NCBI RefSeq assembly: GCF_901000735.1
Contig: NC_081545.1
Coordinates: 9,473,739 to 9,537,738, forward strand
From: Corylus avellana
Taxonomy: Eukaryota; Streptophyta; Magnoliopsida; Fagales; Betulaceae
Direction: 5' to 3'
Length of the DNA: 64,000 nt
Shown here one piece after another: positions 12,301-23,518 of the stretch. Each line of letters opens with the position of its first letter. The first letter of the stretch is position 1. The position numbers and the translations under genes are program-made. The notes under the pieces are model-generated. The model ran no database searches. It was not told the origin of the DNA and was given only the letters and a program-made list of their open reading frames with translations.

Positions 12301-13913
12301 GGATTTCTCTTTGTTGATTTTACATATAACTGTTGTGAAGCTTGAATTATATTTTTGGATTATCATGAATTTGAATTGTCGTATTTTCATAAGAGCATCA
12401 AATAAAAGATTGAGAACTAGTAATTTGTTGACATATGTCTCACCAAATAATTTTTTTTTTTTTTTTGATGAATAATGTCTCACCAAATAATTGCACACAG
12501 TAAAATATTAGGATGTTTGGTTGGTACTAACTGTTTCATTAGATATGTTCTTTCAAGCCGTGTTGTAAAGTTTAATTCAAACAGTTTGTATCTACAAAAA
12601 TATTGAGTTGGTTGTGTGCTTTTTATCTTGCTAATGATGTAGCTTCAGATATCTTCATATCGAAGTAATTATTTCTTCATATTGGTTCTACTGCACAGAC
12701 AGATGGAGATAAAACTCTGAATTTCATTTTAATTGATGGTACATGGAGCAATTCCAATGCAATGTTCAGCCGTCTGAAGGTGTGACACTGTGAACCACTC
12801 CTCTATCCTTTAACATATACATTATCAATAGTTGGGTATATGATTCTCATCACAAATAATATGCACTTATTTCCTTGGCCATGTATGGTGCATCTACTTA
12901 TTAAATTAAATCCCTAAGCTGTGTTCTCTATTGATGATCCTGAGGGCCAAACTAAAGTTCAGTAATGGGGATTATGATGAAAGCTCTTAATTCTTAGACC
13001 TCTAGTTGTTGGTTAGGATTTCTGCCTCTGAGGAACAGAGAGACACTAGCATTCAGGAATCTTAGTTTTTTGTTTAGTTTTCTCAATTATCCCCTTGTTG
13101 TAACAGGGGCATTTTGGTCCTAGATGTGGATGATGCTGTGGAATTCACTTTATACTATGTCTTTAGCCCCAACAGGCAGATATTCATATGGTAAATGCCA
13201 AGTACTTCTAGGAGATCCAACAGCCCCTTTGAATAACTGGGAATTGAGACCAAACATGATATTGGTTCAAATATCTGGAATTGAACAAGTTAACATGGAT
13301 AGTGTTAACCAAGCATTTGTTTTAATAAAATTTTACAGAACTGGCAGACTCTCATTTTCTTATCTAGTTAGCAGACCTAAATGATAATAAATAAATAAAT
13401 TCCAATTCTTCTGTCAGAAAAGTTTATTTATTGATTAATTTGTTTTGATAAGCATGGTTGGTATATTGACATGATTTTATCTACAGGAACAAGCAAAGTC
13501 AATGTGGGGAGAGGAAGACCTTCCCTGTATATCTCTGGCTACTGGAGCTTCTGCTATGCATAAACTTCGGTGAGAAGTGAAGCATAACTATACCTTGCCA
13601 TGTCTCATTTTTCTGTCTCTGTTAAGCCTCTTGGTTACATTAGATTACACTCTATCAATGCAACAACCGCTTTCTCCTTTTTTTAAATGGCAGGCCCCAG
13701 CCATCTTGGGATCGTACCTGTACAGCAGCGGCGGCAGTTGGCCTCCTCTCTGAGCTGCAACTTCTCCCAGAGTTTAGCTCATATGGATTGGATAAACAGG
13801 CTGAAGCAGTAGAGGATGGTTTAGTGTCATTGTTAGAAGCACTCACAGCTCGACGTCTTCGGATGGGCAGATCCATCACGCGCAAAGCAAGACACTCCAG
13901 TGACATCTGTTAG
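9371..13913 (+). CDS. DTW domain-containing protein, predicted tRNA-uridine aminocarboxypropyltransferase
   Basis: Eight exons, 9371-9694, 11006-11146, 11329-11421, 11513-11639, 12145-12254, 12699-12779, 13487-13569 and 13694-13913, all with GT-AG borders and matching phases, give 392 residues. A zinc-type cluster CX2CX6CXC (Cys153, 156, 163, 165) is followed by the family signature D-G-T-W at 278-281. DTW/TapT-family enzymes (bacterial YfiP/TapT, human DTWD1/2) transfer the 3-amino-3-carboxypropyl group of S-adenosylmethionine to uridine in tRNA, making acp3U. The cluster and signature support that role by homology. The first ATG (9371) gives a basic, Ser-rich N terminus that might be an organelle signal. 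A second in-frame ATG at 9449 (MDAKP) would remove 26 residues, and the start is not certain. The C terminus, beyond the motif, is Ala- and Arg-rich. No disruption is seen. Confidence 0.92.
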
Positions 13914-15054
13914 CCGCCGGCCAAGAATGAGAATGGTGGTGGCCATACTGATCACTTTGTTGTAGTGTCATGTTTTTGGAAGAAATGTAGGCCATGATGT
14001 CCTTGATGTTGAAGGAATCATTAAGGCTGTGCTGAAGGGGGAGGGTGCTTCTGGTGCAGCAATATCATCTCAGTTGGTGCTGAAAAGATGGGATAATGGT
14101 GATTGGTTCTGCATTGATGGGCCCTATCACCAAGCATAAGCAACTCAGCAGCCTAAGGTGATAATGCCCAGAAATTGATAACTGATGTTCATGTATAAAT
14201 TCTATTGGAATGCGGCCTTTTGGGGTTTGATGTGCTCCAACCATAAAATGTTGAGGGGAAGGCTTTTGTTCTTTATTGGGCTCTGTTTGTTTAATTTTAA
14301 ATTTTTATCTTTTTTTCTCTTCTCTAAACAAAATTATTAACAAACAACTAAAACACAAAATATTTCTAAAAACATAAAAACAGTTTTACTTTTGTGTTGC
14401 ATCATAACACCTTTTCAAAAAAAAAAAAAAATCTCCTAAAATACATTAACAAACAGAGTTTTTGTCCAATCCCACAGGTAAATTATAAAAAGCACTGTTT
14501 TTCTTTAAACGGAATATGAATTTCTTCCGACTCAATTTATTAAACTAGCATGGTGGTTAAGTAAAATACGTGGATTTTTTTAATGTAGTTTTTAATAAAA
14601 TTAACAGAGCCTATGAACATCATCCTGCTTCTATTTTTAGCTAGATCTTTTCCCACCTCGAGCTCTTTTCTTCCTATAGTTTCAAGGAATAAGGAAAAAA
14701 AAAAACAAAACAAAACAAAAAACAAGACAAAACAAAACAAATACACACAAAATAATGCGACAAGAAGTTGGAAAAGATCTCATATTGGGGTGTTTTGGTT
14801 TGTGATGATTTCCAAAGTATACCATCATCACCACTGACATCAAAAGAGGTCTGGACTAGAAAACAAATTCTAGTAAATAAATAAAGACATAAGCCTTTAT
14901 GTTGTATCAAAGCTTTTTTTGGTGGTCATTAAATTATTTAGACAAATGCTGAGGCTTTTTTTTAAAAAAAAAAAAAAAAAATTGAAGAGCTAAAAATGGC
15001 AAATGGCAAATGATTACTTGGCTGAAGGCTCGACTCTTAACGATTCGAAAAGAT
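13914..15054. other. 3' region of DTW gene and intergenic DNA
   Basis: The first 250-350 bp are probably the 3' UTR. A 178-bp MITE-like insertion follows at 14281-14458. The rest is AT-rich, with an (AAAAC)n tract at 14694-14744. No further gene is visible. Confidence 0.5.
14281..14458. mobile_element. short TIR element (MITE)
   Basis: Perfect 11-bp terminal inverted repeats, CTCTGTTTGTT and AACAAACAGAG, bound 178 bp of AT-rich, non-coding DNA. I see no clear target-site duplication, so the class is unassigned. Confidence 0.6.
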
Positions 15055-15114
15055 GGTACTGCACAATCATTCATCTAATAACATTTTGTTAACATACTCC
15101 ACATTTCCTGCAAC

Positions 15115-15120
<6 letters not shown>

Positions 15121-15150
<30 letters not shown>
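15121..15150 (+). repeat. (CT)n microsatellite in LLG 5' leader
   Basis: About 14 CT repeats lie 105-135 nt upstream of the chosen ATG of the LORELEI-like gene. Pyrimidine tracts are common in plant core promoters and leaders. Confidence 0.8.
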
Positions 15151-15151
<1 letters not shown>

Positions 15152-15254
15152 AAAGAAAGATCCAATGAAAGAAAAAAGTTTGACAACGAACTGTGGGAAG
15201 GCGAAGAAGATGTCAGCCTCCACAGCCGGGTGTCCGAAGAAGCCATTGGAAAAG

Positions 15255-17410
15255 ATGGTTTCTTTGAGTCATTTTCTTTGTTTCTTTCTCTTCTCCTTCT
15301 TTCTTCTACCACCATTGGCCTCCTCTTCTACCTTCCTTTCAAGTAATTTCTCCATAGAATTTGTTTACATATTCTTTATGAATTCTTGAATAACGTAATT
15401 AATTGGCCTTTTTTTTTTTCTTATTTAAATTGCAGACGAAATATTGGGGTCACGTGGATCTATTGGCCGTGGCCTCCTTCAGACCAAAAAACGTACTACT
15501 TTCTATAACTATTCCTGTTTTGCTATATAGTTTTCGTTTTTCCATTTATCCATTTATTATGATAATAGCAATGCCATTGAATATATGTGCGATAATTGTT
15601 TTCAATGGATTCAGATTTTTGCCATACATTTTATTTGAATTGTGATAAAAAAAGAAGAAGGGGGAATTGTGGACATTGGGCAGCCAAACCCACCCCAAAG
15701 GGATGGAGCAGGGGTGATTGAAACATTCCTTTCGTCACGGGTCGTTCGGCTACCGCTAATAGCCGGTTTAGGGGTAGTCGAACCATCCAGTTGACAAAAG
15801 GGGATGGTTTGGCCTCTTCCGATTGTCGATTTAGGAGTGGCCGAACCACCATTTGTAATGCTTTCAAAATATATCATTCTCAGCCTCTAAAGTTTACTTG
15901 GCATGGTTCTCCAACCAAAAAATCAATCTTTATACACCAAATGTTATGGGGCCACGCCACATAAGATATGGGGGATGAGGAGGCGTTTGGGAGAAAATTG
16001 TGGTATATAGCATTACTCTTATTTTACCATTTATAATAACTTGGGTGTTAACCCTTTCCTTATTCTCTCTCTATTCCCTTCAAAACATCTCATGATATGC
16101 TCAACCACGATGGTTCTCACGACACAATCACTCCCTTTCTCATCCTCTAATTAACTCCTTATATCCCATTAATCATCTCTCTTCAAAGACTCAAAACTTT
16201 TCCATGAAAATTTTGAGTTTTGGCCATAAGAGTCTATCTCTTCCATCCTTCAACCAAACCTCACCCTTCATCCACACACACACACACACACCCCTACACC
16301 CACATAACACAACTCCACAAGAAATTACATAGACTTCATGATATCTTATTTGGATTTGGTGCTTAGGTTTTCAATTTTAAAAAATAAGGTTCTCAAAGTT
16401 TGTCCAATTTTAAACCGGCTCCTCTAATAGTTTTCTATATGTTATGTGTTATCTCATTTAACTCGCCAGAGTCCATCTCAACATCAAATTAATGGTTTTT
16501 CCTCTAACACTACAAATTTAGAAGATTAGGATGACGAAGAATTTTGTTTTGTTTTGTTTTTAATGGATGACTTAACTCTTAATAATATGACATTCATATT
16601 AGGTGTGTTGGCATGTCAATTGAAACATACGTGACATATGACAAACTATTCATTTTAACAGAAAAGTGGTAGAGAGACTTATTTAAAATCTAGGCAAAAT
16701 GTAAGGACTATATTCTTGAAATTATAACTCAATGACTAAGTTCAAATTGGATAAAAACCTACGGGCTAAATATAATTTTTCCCAAAAATTTAATATATAT
16801 TTTTTAAAAAATGGAAAGAATACACTAAATTAAACACTTTTTAAAGTTTAGGGTATAATTACAAAAGTGATGAAAGATCACGACTGGTAAGTAGAGTTTT
16901 TCTGTATTTCAACACTTAAAAAAAGGAAAGTACCTGCAACAATCTAAATTGGGGTGGTTTATCTTTCATTTTGCAACCAAAAAGATTGTAAGAAAAGGAA
17001 AAAAGAAATGGAAAGGTGTTAGTTTTAATTTTATAATGTGATTATGTGCAGCATGCACTGAAAACTTTGAGTCTAAGAACTATACGGTGTTCACAAGCCA
17101 GTGCAAAGGACCCAGATACATGCCGATGCCTTGTTGCAACGCTTTGAAGGAATTTGCATGCCCTTATGCAGATGCCATTAATGATGTGACAAATAATTGC
17201 GCCGAGACCATGTTCAGCTACATCAACATCTATGGAGGTTACCCGCCGGGCCTGTTTGCCAACATGTGCAGGGAAGGAAAGCTTGGTCTTAATTGCACCA
17301 GTGTAGAGGAAGCCATGGAGAAGAGTAGCAGAGGTCATATAGCTGCTACTCAGTCCAGTTTGCTAATGATCACTGCTGCTCTCTTGGTCTTATTATTCCA
17401 TTGGTTCTGA
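15255..17410 (+). CDS. LLG: LORELEI-like GPI-anchored protein
   Basis: Three exons, 15255-15342, 15436-15492 and 17052-17410 (both introns phase 1), give 167 residues. A hydrophobic signal peptide (about residues 1-25, Phe/Leu-rich) is followed by a GRGLLQTKK-like segment. The cysteine-rich module has eight Cys, including the CC pair and the FACPY and YPPGLFANMC blocks typical of LORELEI/LLG. NYT and NCT are candidate N-glycosylation sites. The C-terminal 18 residues are hydrophobic after a Ser-rich stretch, a GPI-attachment signal. Known LLGs sit on the outer plasma membrane, chaperone FERONIA-type receptor kinases and act as co-receptors for RALF peptides. An upstream in-frame ATG at 15165 would add 30 basic residues before the signal peptide, so 15255 is preferred. 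The 1.56-kb second intron holds repeats. Which LLG paralogue this is cannot be resolved. Confidence 0.93.
15493..17051 (+). other. LLG intron 2 with repeat insertions
   Basis: The intron carries a piece at about 15650-15860 with GGCCGAACCACC-type words shared with the Mutator-like elements to the right, a CA-rich microsatellite near 16276-16292, and a left-truncated fold-back element at about 16338-16795. No ORF with coding character is present. Confidence 0.6.
16338..16795. mobile_element. truncated fold-back MITE in LLG intron
   Basis: The right arm, ending in CTAAATATAATTTTTCCC, and much of the left arm match the element in the thioredoxin intron (5108-5657). The outermost left end is not recognisable. 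Confidence 0.5.
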
Positions 17411-17718
17411 AGTGTGGAGAACCACTCTCTTTTTGCATTTGTTGATTTGTTCATGTCCAAGATATATGAAAAGATATTGAGTTGAATGTTGTTTAGAGCA
17501 CAAGTTAAGTGGATTAGAGAGGATAAATATACAGGGCATTGCTGAAGTTTTGTCAGAAACTTGGGAATCAAATCAAGCTTAAGGCTTTGTAAACAATGGC
17601 TCTGTATATGCAAATTAAAACGGAATACGTAAGAACATTACTTCATAATCTTTTTGAGTCATAAACCCTTTATAATCTACTTACTCAATGAGAACAATAA
17701 TCCACCTACCTAGGGCCC

Positions 17719-17951
17719 TGTTTGCTAAACGATTTTGGTTTAATATTATTCATCTCACTTTTTTATTTTTTAATATTCTCTTATTTTTTACATTACATCA
17801 ATCATTTTTTATTACTATTCAAATAAAAAAATCACTACAAAACATAATATTTTCATTTTTGCATACCAAATATTCTTATTTTTTCACTTCTTCAAAAAAT
17901 TTACATCAATCAATTTTTGTTACATTATCGAACCAAAATCCTTTAACAAAG
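17719..17951. mobile_element. MITE-like element downstream of LLG
   Basis: The left end reads CTGTTTGCTAAACGATTTTG and the right end, on the opposite strand, TCTTTGTTAAAGGATTTTGG, forming imperfect inverted repeats around AT-rich DNA. The interior matches blocks at 8930-9190 and 33590-33720. Confidence 0.55.
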
Positions 17952-18491
17952 ACAACTTAATGTGGAATTAACTTTCTAAGTATGTGGTGGTGGTTGAACT
18001 ATTTAATGAAGCTAGGAAACTTATGTCTTGTCTGACCATGAGGAAAAGATGATGAGATGATTTGGAAAGATAAATATTATCCCTTTGTTTAGCACTATCT
18101 AATACCTATGCCACTACTCTGTTTTCATGTCCACTCATTTGTAAACTTTTAAGCTTACTATCAAAAGAAAGGGACAGAAAACCATAAATTAACACAATGG
18201 GGCCTTCCTTCAAGTGATGGAAGCTTATGCATTTTCCTTTACCACCAAAGCACTTTGCATAGTGCAGGAAAAGCACTTTCGGGTGTTTGATTGAAAAGTA
18301 CAGCTCGTTTGCCAAAAGCACGAAAGGGAAGTGCCGAAAGAAGCAGAGAAATGAAAAATCAACTCACAATCACGTGAAAAGGTAATGATAGAATGTGCGA
18401 AATTTTGTTAACATCATTTTTCGGGGGGAATGCTGCTGTGAAGGGCAAGTTGCTCAATCAAGCAAAGCGATAATGTGCTGCCACTGCCACC
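17952..18491. other. intergenic DNA, nothing recognised
   Basis: I see no gene, hairpin or repeat that I can support in this stretch. Confidence 0.4.
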
Positions 18492-18686
18492 CTATTCAGC
18501 AGGACGGTTGACAATGCTTTTCAAAATGGGGGGGTACTTGTGCATATGACTTATGAGGGTGACATGATGCTCGGCCAGAATAGGAAGCTCTTTTGCTTTG
18601 CTGTCATGAAGGAAGTGTAGATATTTAACTAGATTTTCAACAACTGTCTTGTCACGAGGCATCTCTGGCCATAAAGTAAGTGGCAT
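18492..18686 (-). CDS. 64-residue ORF of uncertain status
   Basis: The minus strand has an ATG-to-stop frame of 64 residues of mixed, protein-like composition (motifs LWPEMPRDK, ENLVKYLHFLHD, LPILAEHHVTLISHMHKYPP). It is more plausible than the Phe/Lys/Asn-rich chance frames around it. A CTATAAAGG motif lies just upstream of the ATG. I do not recognise the protein. It could be a short gene, one exon of a gene fragment (an AG lies before the EMPRD part), or chance. Only the small 72-residue gene lies nearby on this strand. Confidence 0.3.
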   Translation of the reverse strand: MPLTLWPEMPRDKTVVENLVKYLHFLHDSKAKELPILAEHHVTLISHMHKYPPILKSIVNRPAE

Positions 18687-19690
18687 CCCTCTCCTTTATA
18701 GAGGATCTATAGGAATCCTTTTGATATGGGTTGCATTAATTGTGGAGCTGGAGATTCCACTATCATTGAACCAAAAAAAACCCAGAAAAAAGAAAAGAGG
18801 AATCTGCATAATCCGATCTACCCTTCAGTTAGCAAAACACAGAGAGCTTGTCATGAAGAAGAAGAGCTCAGGCCTAGCAGATTTTAGGCTTGCGCAAAAG
18901 AGTTCTAGGGCCGGTTCTCCTTTCTATCCAAAGAAGTTCACAAACATTATCAAACAATTTTTTTCATTTCACCTTTATGTCATGTCAACACACTTTTTCA
19001 ACAAAAACGCTAAGAAAAAACCCCCCTCTAAATTCCTTTCATCTTTGGAATCATACCTTAAAGCCAGTGAAATGGTGCAGATTCAAGTAAGAACTTGAAG
19101 TTGGAATCATTAAATTGCACCAGGAAAAAGTAAGGCCACCTGTAATGTTTTATTAAGGTTGAGAATGACTTCATCAAACCATTTCCCCATTTGGGTTCAA
19201 GCCCAGCTCGGTTTAAGACCAATCAAATTGTAATCAGTTCTGCAGGCGACATTATATTTCACAGAAGGGAAAAATGCCGTCAGCTGCTTCTTTGAGCCCT
19301 CACTTTTGCCAAAAAATTTATGAATATGGCTTATTTTTTCAACGGTTTAAATTTAATTCTATTTTCTGTCTTTCTGCCAAAAGTGTCACTACCACAACCA
19401 ATCAATTTCCTTCCTTTGTCGCATACTGCAGTTGCCAATTCAATGTTAAAAACCAAAAATTACTTTTCCCCTAAAGAAAAGACCAAACAACAAATTACCT
19501 CTATGCAGAAAGAGTTCTAATCAAGGGCAAGCACAGATTTGACAAGCAGAAAAAGTTAAAAGATCTACCACAGCACCTGAAAGATTACAGCTTTACTCCT
19601 TTTCTCAATTCCATATCTACCAAAAAAGTTGAATTTTCTCCATTAATTGCTTTCTTGAACAATAAAAGAGAAATACAATAGAGGTATAAC
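18687..19690. other. intergenic DNA
   Basis: There is no convincing gene here. The plus-strand frames are Phe/Lys/Ser-rich and overlap each other without conservation signals. The last part probably holds the 3' UTR of the minus-strand small-protein gene. Confidence 0.4.
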
Positions 19691-19713
19691 CATGGAGCTA
19701 TTGGAGACCAAGC

Positions 19714-20424
19714 CTATCTGTGAGCAGTGACCAGCGTTTCAATGAATCTTAGGCCATCAAACCTCGGTGCAAATTTCTCAGTCGAGGATGGCCTTTGATT
19801 TTCTTGATTCTGTTTCATTTCAGCCTCCTAAAAATCAAACACAGATAAAACAAAAATTTAGTCTTTAAATTATTATTAGAGAAGCAAAAAACTAAAAAAT
19901 TAGTAACAAAAAAAAAAAAAAAATCTAAAACTAAGAAAGAAGAGGACAGGAAACAAGAAAAAGCTGGCCTTAATTTCTCGTAAAATACAACTCAAGCCTC
20001 AATTTCTCAGACCTTAATTTCTAGGGAACCAAACAGGGGAGAACTCCAGAAAATCAGGTGAAATAAAAGAAACCCAATTCAGAAACCATGTAAAATAAAG
20101 AAACCCAATTCAGAACCCATGAGATAGCCAAAGGAAAGCAACCTAGAAATCAGATTAAGGCTTACCTGCTGAGTACTATAGATGGAGTTCGAGAACTCCA
20201 GAAAATCAGGTAAAATAAAAGAAACCCAAAACAGAAACCATGTAAAACAAAAGAAACCCAATTCATAACCCATGAGATAGCCAAAGAAAAGCAACTCAGA
20301 ATTCAGATTTAAGGCCTACCTGATGAGTATTATAGATGGAGTTCGAGGAGGAAGAACAAGAAGTAGAGATGGCGGTTGCAGAGGCAGCGGCGACTGAGGC
20401 AGCGAAGAATCCTGGTTTCTTCAT
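19714..20424 (-). CDS. conserved small plant protein, 72 residues, function unknown
   Basis: Two exons, 20320-20424 (35 codons) and 19714-19827 (37 codons plus stop), join in phase 0 (CAG/GTAGGC donor, TTTTTAG acceptor). The N terminus, MKKPGFFAASVAAASATAIS, is Ala/Ser-rich and moderately hydrophobic. A Ser-rich linker and a charged Gln/Glu/Asn middle follow, and the C terminus ends FAPRFDGLRFIETLVTAHR. From memory, that tail recurs in unnamed short plant proteins, but I cannot name a gene or function. The N terminus could be a targeting signal, but no clear cleavage site is seen. The intron contains a partial duplication of the end of exon 1 that includes a second donor site (see findings). 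The ATG at 20424 is preferred over an in-frame one at 20559, whose extra 45 residues look like translated leader next to a TATA box. Confidence 0.8.
20040..20340 (-). repeat. tandem duplication in small-protein gene intron
   Basis: Sequence around 20045-20160 is repeated at about 20190-20320 (shared words AAAGAAACCCAA, CAGAAACCATGTAAAA and CCCATGAGATAGCCAAAG). The duplicated block carries a copy of the exon 1 end with its donor site, on the minus strand near 20163-20200. Confidence 0.75.
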
Positions 20425-20558
20425 TGTTGGAGACGAGAATTCTAGTTCTGGCAATGTAAAGAAACTCTGATTGGAAAAGAATTTCTCGCAGGAAATTGGA
20501 AGAGAAAGTGGGAAGAAAGTGTGTGGAAGTTGGAGCCGTGGAGGTGGTTGACACGGCA

Positions 20559-20569
20559 TATATATAAAT
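20559..20569 (-). promoter_or_regulatory. TATA box of small-protein gene
   Basis: The minus strand reads ATTTATATATA 135-145 nt upstream of the chosen ATG, leaving a leader of roughly 100 nt. This supports starting translation at 20424 and not at the ATG at 20559. Confidence 0.5.
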
Positions 20570-21230
20570 AATTAAATATCATGCGGTGTCTAGGGAATCT
20601 TTACGCGGCAACTCTCCTGGCCAATTCATTTCACAACTGAAATTACGATTTTAGCCCTTGATATTCTTCTTTGAAAAAAAACTGAGTTGACCAAAATGCC
20701 ATCCGATTGAGAAGACTTTTCTCTTTTTTCTTTTTCTTTTTTTAATTTTTATTTTATTTTATTTATATGCTTTTCTTTTATGAAATTTCTGGATCGTCAG
20801 GGTTGGTAAGTGCATATATTCTTTATATTAGTTGTGGAGGTCGTAATTAATTTAGGGTATTGGTGTGGAACATTTCAAGTGACCACTTTATCCCTGCGTT
20901 AATAAAGTATAATCATGAATATGTAGTTTAAGATTGATTATATATTTATTTAAAGGGAAAATTGAGGGTTCAACTATGGCGAATAAAAACTTATTAATTT
21001 CACATCTTACATTTCAAATTTTGTCTTGTTCAACTATGAACCGTATATAGTGTTCAGTCATTTAAAATTTTTAAATGGCTTCGATAACATGTTCACTAAG
21101 TGACAACATATATATCATTAGTTATATAAAATTTAATTTAGATCATAAAATAGTTTATCTCCATTTTATTTAAAATAGAGCTAATCCTGATCTTATCTTT
21201 AGATACTTTGGAAGTTATGGGGATAAAGTA
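20570..21230. other. AT-rich intergenic DNA, nothing recognised
   Basis: This is upstream DNA of the small-protein gene, with no gene or distinct element visible. Confidence 0.4.
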
Positions 21231-21239
21231 TTTTTTTTA

Positions 21240-21708
21240 GGGGTAACTTCACTTTATACTCCTGAATTATTATTCGATTTGAGAAACTCCCAAACTTCAA
21301 AACCTCTCAATTTGGCCCCCTGAACTTTCAATTGCAATCAATTTAAACCTTTCCATCAATTTTGCCGTTAATACCCTTAAAAAGACAAAATTACCCTTCA
21401 ATTTTTCTTTTTATTAAAAAAAGAAAAATTGAAAAAAAAAAAGTCACAAGGTGGCCCAACCGTGGGTCACCTTGTGATTTTTTTTTTTATAATATATATT
21501 TTTAATTTGAAATTAAGGGTAAATTTAGAATTCTATAAAAAAGTTAGGAGTATAAACGTCATTGTCTTACTTTTAACGTTTAAAATTTGGCGGAGGGGTT
21601 CAAATTAACTGCAATTGAAGGTTCAAGGTTTCAAATTTAGAGGTTTTGAAGTTTGGAGAGATTTCTCAATTCGGATAATAATTCAGAAGTCTAAAGTAAA
21701 GTTACCTC
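21240..21708. mobile_element. fold-back MITE, Mutator-like, 469 bp
   Basis: The left end GGGGTAACTTCACTTTA and the inverted right end GAGGTAACTTTACTTTA extend as inverted arms of about 200 bp each. They meet at a central palindrome (about 21444-21478) around CAAGGTGGCCCAACC. The flanks TTTTTTTTA (21231-21239) and TCTTTTTTA (21709-21717) match 8 of 9, a Mutator-type duplication length. It is non-coding and from the same family as 28640-29127. Confidence 0.8.
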
Positions 21709-21879
21709 TCTTTTTTATCAAATTAAAAATAGTGATGATCTTATTAAATTTTTTATCAATTTCAAAAATAAGAAGTGCCAAAAGGCACATGAGAATTGGC
21801 AGGGACCTAGGGTAAGGGTTTTTTTCTAAACGAAAAATTGTTTAGGGACTCGCACTTCGGCCGAAAAATAAGGGAAAAG

Positions 21880-22260
21880 CCAAAATTATGGGCCCACGAC
21901 TATGGTCAAGTGCACGGCCATGTATCTTCAATCTAGATTGGGCAATTGACTAGCATGCGGCCATATATCCATATTACACCGGAAAATTAGTTATGTACTC
22001 CATATTAGATTGAGCAATTGAGACAAAATTACATGAGGCAATTGTTCATGTACTCCATATTGGATTGGGCAATTGACCCAATCCAATTGACTCCACATGT
22101 ACACAAGATCAAAACCAAATTCAACTAGACAATTGACCATGTACCCCAAATAAGATTGATTAATTGGTCGTGCACCCCAAATCAAGTTACATTGGGTAGA
22201 CAGATAAGGAATGACCATTTACTCTAGGGCAAACTGTCTCGGGCAATCAACTAAATTATA
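21880..22260 (+). repeat. degenerate short tandem repeats
   Basis: The words GGGCAATTGAC, CATGTACTCCATATT and AGATTGGGCAATTGA recur five or six times at irregular 50-70 bp spacing. This looks like a decayed minisatellite. No protein is encoded. Confidence 0.55.
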
Positions 22261-22288
22261 TTAGGCAATTGGTCAGCGGACAACCATG

Positions 22289-22334
22289 AAAAACTTCACA
22301 TCTGAATTATGTTATGCATAGATGTGAAGTTTTT
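22289..22334. repeat. perfect 15-bp hairpin
   Basis: AAAAACTTCACATCT at 22289-22303 is exactly inverted at 22320-22334, with a 16-nt loop. It may be the remnant of a small inverted-repeat element. The stem is too short for a plant microRNA precursor. Confidence 0.7.
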
Positions 22335-23509
22335 GTACTATCGTTACCAATTGTCTTGATGTGAGTTGTGATTCAAGACTTATATAGCCTACTTGAGAAG
22401 ACCGTCAATAGACATTCTGACGTTAGGAAAAAAATGTAATCTCCAATGCTTACTCAAGAGCACCCTCTCCAAGGTCGTCAACAGATGTCCTGACACTAGT
22501 GATAGAAGGTGATTTCCAATTGACACTAAGACCGACACGACGTTGCTCGTGAAAGATGCCTTTTAAAGAGTTTTATGGACAAGAACATCTTAATGCTATC
22601 GAGTTGTTACTAAAGTTAGAGATAAATCTCTTAACATTATTTGAACTGCCTTGAAACCACACAAAACCGTGTAATAAAAATGAAACATTTTTACACGTCG
22701 CAACAAGAGATTTTGCCATCCTCTAAATAGAATAGGATTGGTCATTAAGTAGTGAAGTCGAGGCCTTATAACCTTTTGAGATGTTGCCTAGCTTCACCTT
22801 TGTGAGTCAAGAGAGCGATTGTTGAGAGCTTTCATTGGATGATGAAAAACTGAATTCTGAAATGTGGTTAATTTAGTAAAAAGCCAGTTTCTTTCTAGAT
22901 TCTGACATAATTTCAGAGGGACAATTTCGTAATAATGGTAATTCATTTATTGATTTTTTTCGCAGCACGTCGATGTTGATATTTTCGAGACGAAGGAAAA
23001 CAGTTTTAGCAGTTAGTGCTCTGATAGGCTGATCCCTTCAAGTGGGCAATCAATTGTCGGCTGACGCGTGTATGGTCAAAGATGACACCACGCAACCGCC
23101 TCCAATTTCACAAGCTATCTAGTATAGCATCTACCTCCAATTTCAGCCTTATATAATACTTATGGCGACCGAAATTAATTAAATAGCATATTAACAAGAA
23201 TATTACAAAAATAGCATTAGATGCTACCCATTAATGAAAATCTTAGATTTCCTTATAAAAGTGACCTAATAATCAACATCTATTAGAGTAATTGTTGTGC
23301 CCTTTTGGGATTGAGAAGGATTACTTTTGTCATCTATGAATTTTTTTTTTTAAATATTGTTGTAAAATATTCTTAATCTAATTTATAAGAAAATGACTTT
23401 AATCATGCTAAAATTGGATTTGGGCCTGCAATTTCGAAGCATTCTATTTAAGAAAATATGATTTTTAAAATTTGACAAATTATAAAATTTCAATATAAAG
23501 TATATGAAA
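22335..23509. other. intergenic DNA, nothing recognised
   Basis: Mixed-composition DNA with no supported gene. A few repeated short words (for example CCTGACACTAG and CTGACGTTAGG) are not organised into a clear repeat. Confidence 0.4.
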
Positions 23510-23518
23510 TTAAATTAT

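Noticed and set aside
11992..12498. A 168-codon minus-strand ORF
   Set aside because: It covers exon 5 and introns of the DTW gene on the opposite strand. It is Lys/Ser-rich with no recognisable domain.
22289..22334. A microRNA precursor
   Set aside because: A 15-bp stem is too short for a plant miRNA duplex, and no flanking pairing extends it.
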